Origin: an uncultured Clostridia bacterium
GTDB taxonomy: Bacteria > Bacillota > Clostridia > Christensenellales > UBA1242
Length of the DNA stretch: 35,970 bases
NCBI GenBank assembly: GCA_937893125.1
Contig: CALBHW010000024.1
Location: forward strand, 1 to 35,970
Reading direction: 5' to 3'
This document shows positions 1 through 6,787 of the stretch, piece by piece; within the stretch, counting starts at the first letter, position 1; each line of letters opens with the position of its first letter. The notes below the pieces were generated by a model. That model was not told the origin of the DNA. It saw nothing but the letters and a program-made list of their open reading frames with translations, and did not search any database. Position numbers and translations under genes: made by a program.

Positions 1-60
1 AAAGGACAAACTAACGGTTAGTTTTCGTTAGAAAACTTTTGCCGTTAGGCAAAAACAGCC
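1..60. repeat. 60-bp hairpin-chain repeat, copy 1
   Basis: This block recurs at 194-253 with a single mismatch. It is a run of abutting inverted repeats: CTAACGGTTAG at 11-21, GTTTTC-GTTA-GAAAAC at 21-36 and TTTTGCC-GTTA-GGCAAAA at 37-54. A fourth hairpin, AGCC-GACA-GGCT (57-68), starts at its end. Three of the four have GNNA tetraloops. It has no coding potential. The copy begins at base 1, so the element may extend upstream of the window. Function unknown. Confidence 0.85.
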
Positions 61-119
61 GACAGGCTGGGCGCCAACGGAGTGCGTATGAAGCGAGAGC
101 GGAATTAAACCGATAGGTT

Positions 120-147
120 GTCCGTTCGAGCCGGACCCGGGGAGCCA
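120..147 (+). other. tRNA 3'-end fragment (T-arm, acceptor strand, CCA)
   Basis: A perfect T-stem (GTCCG 120-124 with CGGAC 132-136) closes a TTCGAGC loop. It is followed by a 7-nt acceptor strand CCGGGGA (137-143), a discriminator G and CCA (145-147). The matching 5' acceptor strand (TCCCCGG) and the D and anticodon arms are absent from bases 1-119, so this is not a complete tRNA. It is either a remnant or a duplicated tRNA 3' end, such as an attachment-site footprint. The reverse strand encodes the spurious LERTTYR-type peptide often called over tRNA 3' ends. Confidence 0.6.
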
Positions 148-150
148 AAC

Positions 151-178
151 AAGACTTGTGGAAACGCAAGTCTTTTTT
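151..178 (+). terminator. Rho-independent terminator after the tRNA fragment
   Basis: An 8-bp perfect stem, AAGACTTG (151-158) with CAAGTCTT (167-174), has an 8-nt loop and runs into a T tract. It follows the CCA end by 3 nt, the usual position of a tRNA terminator, so the fragment seems to have been copied or left together with its terminator. Confidence 0.8.
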
Positions 179-193
179 GTTAATTAGAAATAA

Positions 194-253
194 AAAGGAC
201 AAACTAACGGTTAGTTTTCGTTAGAAAACTTTTGCCGTTAGGCAAAAATAGCC
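194..253. repeat. 60-bp hairpin-chain repeat, copy 2
   Basis: Matches 1-60 at 59 of 60 positions; only base 249 differs (T instead of C at 56). The three hairpins are kept at 204-214, 214-229 and 230-247. Beyond it, 253-292 resembles 65-104 only loosely, and the tRNA 3' fragment and terminator are not repeated. The spacing between copies is 193 bp. Confidence 0.85.
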
Positions 254-450
254 TGGGCGCTCAACGGTTGTATGAATTTTGCGCGGAATGAAAAATGAAT
301 AATGTCTTAAAAAGCGTTTAATGCTGAATAATTTTTAAATGAAAGGGCAATATAATTTTTTTAATTTACTAGTTTATATGTGAAATGATGAAATATTGAT
401 AATATGGTTTTACTATAATTTTTATAAAACATAAAAATGTTTTTTCGCAT
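254..450. other. AT-rich intergenic, no gene seen
   Basis: No convincing reading frame or RNA gene. One AT-only inverted repeat, AAAACAT-AAAA-ATGTTTT near 427-444, runs into a T tract and could be a weak plus-strand terminator. Confidence 0.5.
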
Positions 451-475
451 AAAAAACCGTCCAAAATTTGGACGG
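451..475 (-). terminator. Terminator of the acyltransferase gene
   Basis: An inverted repeat CCGTCCAAA / TTTGGACGG (457-475) is followed, read on the minus strand, by a T6 tract (451-456). It lies 11 bp beyond the stop codon of the minus-strand gene at 487. Confidence 0.85.
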
Positions 476-486
476 CGATTTTTATG

Positions 487-1335
487 TTATTCCTTAGAGT
501 CGCAAAGGTAGGTAAGTTTTTTGTTGTACGTTGATTCGTAGCAAGATTTCCAAATATCGTAATTTTTGTCAGCCATAATTTTGGCGTTTTCTTTTTCAGA
601 CAAATTTGGATCGCCATAGATTGCTGGGAAAATGTGCAGGGTATATTCTTGATAAAAGGACCCGTCAGGGGCGCGCTTGTCACTATTTTCCATTGTCAAA
701 AAACAAGGGAGAACAGGAACATTTGAACTAACTGCAAACCTAAAAGCTCCTGGTTTAAATGGTCTTGGCTTTTTGTAATTCCACCACATTGCTTGCTCAG
801 GGTAAATGAGAACTTTCTCGTTTTTCTTTAAAAGTGTGTCCATTGCAACCATAAATTTTTTCATCGTGTCGCGATTTGATGAAAGGGGTAATGTGTTGCA
901 ATGCCTAAATAGTTTGCCAAAAAGACCTGGGAATGATGTGTAATTTGCTTCTTTAATGACTTTCCAAAGATGTTTGCGTCCTAAATCTTTTTGAATGACC
1001 TTAAAAATAATATAATTGTCGTAAATGTTGCAGTGATTACAAGTAATTATGACGCCTTTGTCGCGAACATTAAGATAATTTTCAAAACCTTTTATATCTT
1101 TTATTATAAGGTTGCCTTTTTTTATTTCACCGTCAAAATATTTTATTGCAAGTCTGTTTGAAAAGTGTGTCGCGATTTTATTCTTGAGTTTTTTATTTAA
1201 ATAGTCTATTTCGTTTGGTTTAATTGGTCGCCCTGGAACATCGTCTTCAACATCATCATTAAAACGACCTTCTTTTTCAAAAAGCTCAATATTTTGTAAA
1301 ACCTTTTGTCTGTCTAGGGATAATTCTTCGTTCAT
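487..1335 (-). CDS. Lysophospholipid acyltransferase family protein (PlsC-like)
   Basis: A 282-aa protein of the glycerol-phosphate/lysophosphatidate acyltransferase superfamily, which transfers acyl chains to lysophospholipids at the inner membrane face. The HX4D catalytic motif is visible as NHCNIYD (His101, Asp106). A YPEQ block and the following KPGAFRFAVSSNVPVLP segment (about 178-212) occupy the positions of the acceptor-binding EGTR-like motif and the conserved P of motif IV. There is no obvious N-terminal membrane anchor; the first 85 residues are charged. The ATG start has AAGGAG 6 nt upstream and a strong terminator follows. It stands alone, divergent from hisS. The family is secure; the substrate and whether it is the main PlsC are not. 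Confidence 0.8.
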   Translation of the reverse strand: MNEELSLDRQKVLQNIELFEKEGRFNDDVEDDVPGRPIKPNEIDYLNKKLKNKIATHFSNRLAIKYFDGEIKKGNLIIKDIKGFENYLNVRDKGVIITCNHCNIYDNYIIFKVIQKDLGRKHLWKVIKEANYTSFPGLFGKLFRHCNTLPLSSNRDTMKKFMVAMDTLLKKNEKVLIYPEQAMWWNYKKPRPFKPGAFRFAVSSNVPVLPCFLTMENSDKRAPDGSFYQEYTLHIFPAIYGDPNLSEKENAKIMADKNYDIWKSCYESTYNKKLTYLCDSKE

Positions 1336-1562
1336 ATATTCTCCTTTTTATCATTTTTTACGTGTTTTTATATCTTTTGTAAAAAACATAAATAGGTACG
1401 CTGATAAAAAATTATTAAATTTTGATAATGAAACCTATTATAATGTGTTTAAAATATAACTAAAAGTGTAAAAATTGGTTTTTTAGGAAAACCAAAATAA
1501 TTTTAGCAAAATAAATTTGCGCAAAAATTAAAGGTTTTCCACTAATACTTTAACATATTTAG

Positions 1563-1591
1563 TTGAAAATAGGCAAGTATTATGGTAAAAT
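1563..1591 (+). promoter_or_regulatory. hisS promoter, extended -10
   Basis: TTGAAA (1563-1568), a 17-bp spacer and TAAAAT (1586-1591) preceded by TGG, giving an extended -10. No T-box leader, often present before hisS in Firmicutes, is visible: the 5' UTR is only about 27 nt and no AGGGTGG-type antiterminator box occurs in 1336-1624. Confidence 0.7.
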
Positions 1592-1624
1592 ACATCATAG
1601 AAAAGATATAAAAAGGAAACAAAA

Positions 1625-2860
1625 ATGAAAACTGCAACGCTTAAAGGAATGTATGATTATGTGCCAAAAGAAGCAAAAATAAGAGATTATTTGCAAGGCA
1701 AAATAATGGAAGTTTACACTTCGCAAGGGTTTAATAGAATTTACACCCCTATCGTTGAAGATATTGAAAACCTTGAAAAGAGCGACGGGGGCGAAAACCT
1801 TAATTTGATATTCAAGATTTTAAAGCGCGGTGAAAAATTTGAGAAAGCGGTCGAAAATAAAGATTTTGACAACTTGTGCGATATGGGGCTAAGGTATGAT
1901 CTTACTTTACCTTTGTCGCGTTTTTTTGCCGAACATAGAAATGATTTAAACCTTCCTTTTAAATGCATTCAATGCGATAGGGTTTATAGGGCGGAGCGTC
2001 CACAAAAAGGGAGAAATAGGGAGTTCGTTCAATGCGACATTGATATTATAGGTTCAAAAAGTAGCGACTGTGAAGTTGAACTTATCGACACAACATCAAG
2101 AGCACTTCTTTCTCTTGGGCTTAATGATTTCACAATAAAAATCAATCATCGCGGGTTACTCAAAAATTTGCTCATAAAAATGGGTTTTGGCGAACAAAAT
2201 GTGGATAGCGTGTGTATAACTTTTGATAAATTAGATAAAATTGGATGTGACGGCGTAAAAAATGAACTTTTTGATAAGGGGTTTGATAAAGAAGTTGTAG
2301 ACAGATTTTTGTCTCTTTTAAATGACCTTCCTTTAAGTATGGAGAAGGTTGAAGCTGTTGTCGGGAATTGCGAAGAAATTGAAAATTTAAAAGAAATTAT
2401 TGCTGGCGTGAACGCTTTAAGTGGCGGAAAATATAAGATTGAGTTTGATTTGAGCTTAGTTCGTGGACAAGGTTATTATACGGGGGCGGTTTTTGAAATT
2501 AAGAGTAACGAATTTTCATCATCAGTCGGTGGTGGCGGAAGATACGACAATTTAATCGGAAAATTTACGGGCGAAAATGTGCCTGCGGTTGGTTTTTCAA
2601 TTGGTTTTGAAAGGATTTATTCAATTTTGTCGCAAAAACAAATTAAAACGGGGAAAAATAAACTTGCAGTTATTTACGACGAGGGAAAGTTCGTTGATTG
2701 CCAAAAGTTTGCACTAACTTTGCAAAAAGAGTATGATACATCCCTTTTTTTGAGACCTAAGAAGTTGGGGAAATTGCTTGATAAGTTGGAAACGGAAGGA
2801 TATTTTGGCTTTGTTGTGTTTGGTGAAAATGAAATAAAACCTTTTAAGGTGGCGGAATAG
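1625..2860 (+). CDS. hisS: Histidyl-tRNA synthetase
   Basis: Class II aminoacyl-tRNA synthetase that charges tRNA-His, 411 aa. Motif 2 with the HisRS signature is clear: YRAERPQKGRNREF followed by QCDIDIIG (about 123-145). The histidine-binding motif LVRGQGYYTGAVFE (about 279-292) keeps the catalytic arginine, and motif 3 (VGGGGRYDNLIG, then VGFSIGFERI) is intact, so this is an active synthetase rather than the HisZ paralogue. The C-terminal anticodon-binding domain (from about 345) stops at GENEIKPFKVAE, roughly 15-20 residues earlier than most HisRS. AAGGA lies 7 nt before the ATG. rpiB follows 43 bp downstream with no terminator between, so the two are probably co-transcribed. Confidence 0.93.
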   Translation: MKTATLKGMYDYVPKEAKIRDYLQGKIMEVYTSQGFNRIYTPIVEDIENLEKSDGGENLNLIFKILKRGEKFEKAVENKDFDNLCDMGLRYDLTLPLSRFFAEHRNDLNLPFKCIQCDRVYRAERPQKGRNREFVQCDIDIIGSKSSDCEVELIDTTSRALLSLGLNDFTIKINHRGLLKNLLIKMGFGEQNVDSVCITFDKLDKIGCDGVKNELFDKGFDKEVVDRFLSLLNDLPLSMEKVEAVVGNCEEIENLKEIIAGVNALSGGKYKIEFDLSLVRGQGYYTGAVFEIKSNEFSSSVGGGGRYDNLIGKFTGENVPAVGFSIGFERIYSILSQKQIKTGKNKLAVIYDEGKFVDCQKFALTLQKEYDTSLFLRPKKLGKLLDKLETEGYFGFVVFGENEIKPFKVAE

Positions 2861-2903
2861 TTTTTTAAAAAATTAAAAGATTTTGTGTAAAAGGGAAATA
2901 AAA

Positions 2904-3338
2904 ATGATTGTTTTACTTTGCGACCATGCGGGTTTTGAATTAAAAGAGTATATTAAAAAACGACTTTTAAAGGAAAATTATGACATTGTTGATGTTGGTG
3001 CGTGTGAACTTGACGAAAATGACGATTTTTCGACATATGTTGGAATTGTGAAAAGGACGGTTGACTGTTTAAATGCGAATAACAAAATTATTGCTGTTTG
3101 CGGGTCGGGTGTCGGAATGTGTATCGGACTTAACAAAATTAAGGGCATTAGATGTGTTGTGGGGCACAGCGCGGAAGAAGTTGAAATGGCAAGGCGTCAT
3201 AATAATGTTAATGCACTTGCACTCGGTGGGCGTGTGACTAAAACTTTGGTTGCATATAAAATGGTTAAGACCTTTTTAGAAACTGAGAGTCTTGGTGGAA
3301 AATACGCGAAAAGAATGAACGATATTGAGATTAAGTAA
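2904..3338 (+). CDS. rpiB: Ribose 5-phosphate isomerase B (RpiB/LacAB family)
   Basis: A 144-aa sugar-phosphate isomerase interconverting ribose 5-phosphate and ribulose 5-phosphate in the non-oxidative pentose phosphate pathway. Family hallmarks: the N-terminal CDHAGFELK phosphate/substrate motif, the catalytic-cysteine loop VCGSGVGM (about 63-70), the KIKGIRC strand and the ARRHNNVNALALGGR block. The ATG at 2904 is chosen over an in-frame ATG at 2883 because AAGGGA sits 9 nt upstream and homologues begin directly with a hydrophobic strand plus DHAG. Second gene of a probable hisS-rpiB unit. An allose-6-phosphate or galactose-6-phosphate isomerase role is possible, but no lac or als genes are nearby. 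Confidence 0.88.
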   Translation: MIVLLCDHAGFELKEYIKKRLLKENYDIVDVGACELDENDDFSTYVGIVKRTVDCLNANNKIIAVCGSGVGMCIGLNKIKGIRCVVGHSAEEVEMARRHNNVNALALGGRVTKTLVAYKMVKTFLETESLGGKYAKRMNDIEIK

Positions 3339-3445
3339 AAAGCTTAAATTGATTTTTTGCATTGAAACGTGTAATAAAGAGTTGTGGATAAAATATTGTT
3401 TTAAGAAATTTAAAGTAAATTTCGAATGAAAAATTTAATAGGTTG

Positions 3446-3554
3446 GGGAGAACGGACGGCGGGACTAAAAGTCACGCCCCTTTCTTTGCTCCAAGGTCTT
3501 GGGGCAAAGAAAGGAGAAATGCGCGTGTAAACACGCGTCTTTCTCCGTTCTCCC
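3446..3554. repeat. GC-rich cloverleaf element A
   Basis: A 109-bp GC-rich island in AT-rich DNA. An outer stem (GGGAGAAC 3446-3453 with GTTCTCCC 3547-3554) encloses three hairpins: GGCG/CGCC plus GACT-AAA-AGTC (3458-3478); a 15-bp stem TTTCTTTGC-T-CCAAG with its complement (3481-3512); and GGAGAAA plus CGCGTGT-AA-ACACGCG (3513-3546). A T tract follows on the plus strand, so it may also terminate hisS-rpiB. It fills the gap between two convergent genes. The architecture matches element B at 5610-5743. It could be a MITE/REP-like element or a structured RNA. Open frames across it are artefacts. Confidence 0.75.
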
Positions 3555-3567
3555 TTTTTTTAAAAAA

Positions 3568-4245
3568 CTATTTTGAAGCGCTGTGCAAAATTTCACCAGA
3601 TTTCACATCTATTAAATTTGCTATAACGTCACCATTTCTTGTCACACATAAAACGTAATAATAGATGTCAGACATATCTTTTTTGTCACTAACAATTTTT
3701 ATGTAAATTTCGCCTTCAAAACCATTGTTTGTGTTATAAATTTTTAATTTTTCCTTATTTTTTTGTACAAAAATATCAAAAGCTTTATTGTAATCGACTT
3801 TCCATTCTTTTGATAAACAGGCAAGAACAACTTTTTCGCCGTTGTATTCAATTGTTAAATTGTCGTCTTTCGAAACTTTTTTACAAATATCCGCAACGAG
3901 AGAGTTGTCAAAAGGATTAACTTCAAATTCGCCTTCAATTTTTTCGTCACCAATATAAAAAACAAACTTTTTTTGCGATAAATCGTTTGTTTTAACAACA
4001 ATCACACCAAAATCAACGAGTGGAGACTTCACTCCGTCTGCGATAAAATCTTTTTCGCGTTCGCCATCCGTGAAAGTCACAGAAAAGTTTTCACCTATTC
4101 CAATAAAAAAGTTTTGTCTATATTCGCTGACATTTTGACTTATATTTTCTTCTACGCTCATTCCGCACCCACTCAGAGATAAAACGCATAAAAAAGCGCA
4201 CAAAATGATTGTATATATTTTAATTATTTTATTTAAGTACTCCAT
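3568..4245 (-). CDS. Predicted lipoprotein of unknown function
   Basis: A 225-aa secreted protein. A lysine-bearing N-terminus and a hydrophobic core end in a lipobox, LSGC, at about residues 18-21, so it should be lipid-anchored outside the membrane. The remaining 200 residues look mixed alpha/beta and match no family I recognise. The ATG at 4245 gives a standard signal peptide; the in-frame ATG at 4263 would add six residues. Neither start has a Shine-Dalgarno. A TATATA hexamer ends exactly 6 nt before 4245, suggesting a leaderless mRNA. It is convergent with rpiB and divergent from hflX. Confidence 0.7.
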   Translation of the reverse strand: MEYLNKIIKIYTIILCAFLCVLSLSGCGMSVEENISQNVSEYRQNFFIGIGENFSVTFTDGEREKDFIADGVKSPLVDFGVIVVKTNDLSQKKFVFYIGDEKIEGEFEVNPFDNSLVADICKKVSKDDNLTIEYNGEKVVLACLSKEWKVDYNKAFDIFVQKNKEKLKIYNTNNGFEGEIYIKIVSDKKDMSDIYYYVLCVTRNGDVIANLIDVKSGEILHSASK

Positions 4246-4378
4246 AACACATATATATGGCATTTCTTGTCCAAAAAGAAGTAAATAATTGTTTGAGTGG
4301 TTAATATTGATTTTTCCTAAAAAAGCAACAAAGATATTTTACTTTTCAGCAAAAACGGCAATTTTTGGTCTTTTTGAT

Positions 4379-4407
4379 TTGAAATATAGGTAGAAATGTG
4401 GTAAAAT
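4379..4407 (+). promoter_or_regulatory. hflX promoter, apparently leaderless
   Basis: TTGAAA (4379-4384), 17 bp, then TAAAAT (4402-4407) with TGG before it. It resembles the hisS promoter beyond the hexamers (both have ATAGG just after the -35 and GGTAAAATA). The -10 ends 7 nt before the ATG at 4415, so transcription should start at or next to the start codon. Confidence 0.7.
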
Positions 4408-4414
4408 AGAATAT

Positions 4415-5518
4415 ATGAAAAAAAAAATGTATGATTCTGAAAAAGAAAAGGAAAAGGCTATAATTGTCGGAGTTGCAATAAATCGCTCAAAATGGGATTT
4501 TGAAAGAGAACTTGAAGAACTTGAAAGTTTGTGTTTTACGGCGGGATTGAATGTTGTTGGGCAAACTTTTCAAAATGTAAAAGAAGAGACGGCGTCAACA
4601 CTTTTGGGGTCGGGCAAGGTTGATGAAATTAGGGGGCTTGTTAAAGAACTCGGTGCCGATGTCGTTGTCGTTGATTATGAACTTACGGGGTCTCAAATTT
4701 CAAACATTTCGGATATAGTGGATGCAAAAGTGATTGATAGGTCAATGCTTATCCTTGATATTTTTGCAAAAAGAGCGACATCAAGCGAGGGACGACTTCA
4801 AGTAAAGTTGGCACAACTTAAGTATTCACTACCAAGAGTCGCGAGCCTTTCGCGCTCACAAGGGCGTTTTGGCGGGGGTGTTGGAATGCGTGGACCTGGC
4901 GAAACTAAACTTGAAATGGATAAGCGTGTCATAAAAGACAATATCGTAAAACTTGAAAAGGAAATTGCAAAGTTAAAGACAAATAGGCAACTCCAAAAGA
5001 GCGAACGAAGAAAAAATAGAGTTAAGCAAGTTGCGATTGTGGGTTACACCAATGCGGGAAAGTCAACGCTTATGAATACAATAACAAAGGCAGGAATTTA
5101 TGCTGATGACCTTCTTTTTGCGACTCTTGACACCACATCACGTAATTTGTGGCTGGGAGAAAACAAAAAGGTTGTGCTTGTGGATACTGTCGGATTTATT
5201 GACAAGTTGCCACATGCCTTTATTCAAGCTTTTAATGCAACTCTCGAAGAGACAAAAGAGGCTGACCTTCTTTTGCATGTTGTTGACATCTCTGATCCGC
5301 ATTATAAAGAAAAAATTGAAGTCGTTGAAAATGTTTTAAAAGAAATTGGGGCAAGTAATTTGCCTACAATTTTGGTTTACAATAAAATTGACAGGTTGAC
5401 AGAACCTTTTGAACTGCCAAATGGTGTAATTTGTGTAAGCGCAAAAAATAATAAGGGAATTGAACTCTTAAAGAGCGAAATTGAGAAAAAACTTTTTGAT
5501 GAGACGGAAAATAAATAA
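4415..5518 (+). CDS. hflX: GTPase HflX
   Basis: A 367-aa ribosome-associated GTPase that splits stalled or stressed 70S ribosomes. The N-terminal HflX domain (1-190) carries the LLGSGKVDEI motif and the glycine-rich GVGMRGPGETKLEMDKR loop, followed by a helical linker (about 170-205). The G domain shows G1 GYTNAGKST (about 209-217), G3 DTVGF, G4 NKID and G5 SAK. It ends shortly after the G domain, so the C-terminal extension of the E. coli protein is absent, as in many Firmicutes. There is no Shine-Dalgarno before the ATG (A-rich only). A second ATG 12 nt downstream follows a run of A and is a possible alternative start. Confidence 0.93.
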   Translation: MKKKMYDSEKEKEKAIIVGVAINRSKWDFERELEELESLCFTAGLNVVGQTFQNVKEETASTLLGSGKVDEIRGLVKELGADVVVVDYELTGSQISNISDIVDAKVIDRSMLILDIFAKRATSSEGRLQVKLAQLKYSLPRVASLSRSQGRFGGGVGMRGPGETKLEMDKRVIKDNIVKLEKEIAKLKTNRQLQKSERRKNRVKQVAIVGYTNAGKSTLMNTITKAGIYADDLLFATLDTTSRNLWLGENKKVVLVDTVGFIDKLPHAFIQAFNATLEETKEADLLLHVVDISDPHYKEKIEVVENVLKEIGASNLPTILVYNKIDRLTEPFELPNGVICVSAKNNKGIELLKSEIEKKLFDETENK

Positions 5519-5609
5519 GGCGTAAAAATGCAATTTGTTTTATTTTGTAAAAATTTTAATTTAATATGTTGTTTGACTTAAAGTAGGGCTAGAAATGGAA
5601 AAGTAAGGG

Positions 5610-5743
5610 GGCAAAGCCGTGAAAAGTGGCGCGAGACTAAGGTCTTGCGCCACTTTTTCTTCCCCCGTCGGGCTTTTAGCCCTAAACGGGGGAAGGGCGC
5701 GCGTGGGTTCCGCTTTTGCGTCCCCGCGCGCTACGGCTTTGCC
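5610..5743. repeat. GC-rich cloverleaf element B
   Basis: A 134-bp island. The outer stem GGCAAAGCCGT (5610-5620) with ACGGCTTTGCC (5733-5743) is a perfect 11 bp. It encloses three hairpins: AAAAGTGGCGC plus GAGAC, a 16-bp stem with one wobble (5622-5657); TTCCCCCGT/ACGGGGGAA with inner GGGCT-TTT-AGCCC (5660-5694); and GCGCGCG/CGCGCGC with GGG/CCC and inner CGC-TTTT-GCG (5697-5731). This is the same plan as element A. The first hairpin runs into T5, so it may also terminate hflX transcripts. No target-site duplication was obvious. Confidence 0.75.
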
Positions 5744-6019
5744 GTATGACAGTCAATTTGATTTATCCTTTTATATTCAAATATGCACAATTGTTCATTT
5801 ATTTTAAAAAACATTTATAACACATTGAAATCTTGCCATTTTTGTTTAAAAGACTTTTTAAAAAAATTTAAAAAGTAATCACATTTTGTAAAATTAAATA
5901 GTATTATGAAATAGAAGCAAAAGAAAAAATCATAAGTACACAAAGGAAACAAAAGTACATAAGTATTTGGCGAATGTCAAATAAAAAAACTAAATGAAAA
6001 AATTTTAAAGGAGACACAA
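5744..6019. other. AT-rich intergenic upstream of the Cys-rich gene
   Basis: Together with element B this makes a 501-bp gap between genes. Apart from the AAAGGAG ribosome site just before 6020, I see no gene, tRNA or clear sigma-A promoter. AAGTAC appears twice around 5935-5960, flanking ACAAAGGAAACAAA. Confidence 0.4.
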
Positions 6020-6214
6020 ATGAACTTTTTTGCAAACAACTCTTGTGGCGGTGGATGCGGGTCAAATAACAACTGCTGTTGGTTAATCTTGATTCTTCTT
6101 CTCTGTGGCGGAAACTGCGGAGGCGGAATGGGTCAAGGATGTGACTGCTGTACATTGATCTTACTCATTCTTTTATTGTCTTGCTGTGGTTGTGGTGGCA
6201 CACAAAACTGCTAA
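6020..6214 (+). CDS. Small Cys/Gly-rich hydrophobic protein
   Basis: A 64-aa protein with 13 cysteines and many glycines. Two similar units are visible: CCWLILILLLCGGNCGGG (19-36) and CCTLILLILLLSCCGCGG (43-60), each a leucine/isoleucine stretch flanked by Cys-Gly clusters. A strong AAAGGAG ribosome site sits 7 nt before the ATG and a terminator follows, which supports a real gene. It recalls the short Gly-rich sporulation proteins of the YjcZ type and similar clostridial Cys/Gly mini-proteins, but I cannot assign a family. A spore-coat or membrane-associated role is inference only. Confidence 0.7.
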   Translation: MNFFANNSCGGGCGSNNNCCWLILILLLCGGNCGGGMGQGCDCCTLILLILLLSCCGCGGTQNC

Positions 6215-6235
6215 TATTGCTTAAAAAGAGAAAAA

Positions 6236-6268
6236 GGGCAGGCGTCTACAAAACGCTTGTTCTTTTTT
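6236..6268 (+). terminator. Terminator of the Cys-rich gene
   Basis: A 10-bp stem GGGCAGGCGT (6236-6245) / ACGCTTGTTC (6253-6262), with three G-T wobbles and a 7-nt loop, followed by T6. Confidence 0.8.
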
Positions 6269-6634
6269 ATGCTTTTGACTTGATTTAAAATACGATACAT
6301 CGACAAAAAAATAATTTTTTTTAACTGCCTACATTATATTAGTTAAAAATATATAATGTCGCGCGCGCGAGAGAGTTTTAAAAGATACTCATTATATAAA
6401 AGTAGTTAATTTAACTGCTTTTTCGTTTTTTTATATAAAATGTGCAAGTTGTGGGGAAAAATGTCTTTTTTTAGGAATTTTCAATTATTTTACATAATTT
6501 GGAAATTTTATCAAAAAATAGTTTTGAATATTTGTTTTTGCCCGAAATTATTTTGTAAAAATTTGGAAAATCACTTTTTTTGACCATAATCATAAAAAAA
6601 ATAATTTTTGGCAAGGGAAATATCGAATAATTTG
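6269..6634. other. Long AT-rich intergenic region
   Basis: No gene seen. It holds a weak inverted repeat ACATTATATT / AATATATAATGT (about 6331-6360) and an isolated GC-alternating run, GCGCGCGCGAGAGAG, at about 6361-6375. The large gap before a giant surface-protein gene could hold regulation, but nothing more specific is visible. Confidence 0.5.
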
Positions 6635-6663
6635 TTGACAAAGAAAATGGGATATTGTACAAT
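6635..6663 (+). promoter_or_regulatory. Strong promoter of the 1381-aa surface protein
   Basis: Perfect -35 TTGACA (6635-6640), 17 bp, then TACAAT (6658-6663). This would leave a 5' UTR of about 118 nt. A second possible -10, TGCTAAAAT (6712-6720), lies closer to the gene but its -35 is poor. Confidence 0.7.
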
Positions 6664-6787
6664 GTTTTCGTTTTTAGTAGGCAAAATTATTTATCATGAA
6701 TGTATAATTTCTGCTAAAATATCGGTCAAATATACAAAATTCTACATTTTCTATGATTGACAAAATAATTATTAGGGAGAAAATTTT

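Noticed and set aside
71..147. Complete tRNA gene
   Set aside because: Only the T-arm and 3' acceptor strand are present; no pairing 5' acceptor strand, D-arm or anticodon arm.
11..202. Minus-strand 63-aa open frame over the repeat and tRNA fragment
   Set aside because: It reads the hairpin repeat and tRNA 3' end backwards (LERTTYR-type peptide), a familiar false call; no ribosome site.
1474..1494. TTGGTTTT-TTAGG-AAAACCAA hairpin as an attenuator of hisS
   Set aside because: It is upstream of the recognised promoter and its T tract is on the opposite strand.
1336..1624. T-box riboswitch before hisS
   Set aside because: No AGGGTGG-type box or specifier stem; the promoter sits only about 30 nt before the start codon.
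3443..3658. Plus-strand 71-aa frame across element A
   Set aside because: It lies in a hairpin-rich island and runs into the lipoprotein gene on the other strand; no ribosome site.
5619..5807. Plus-strand 62-aa frame across element B
   Set aside because: Its composition follows the inverted repeats, not protein-like; start codon inside the outer stem.
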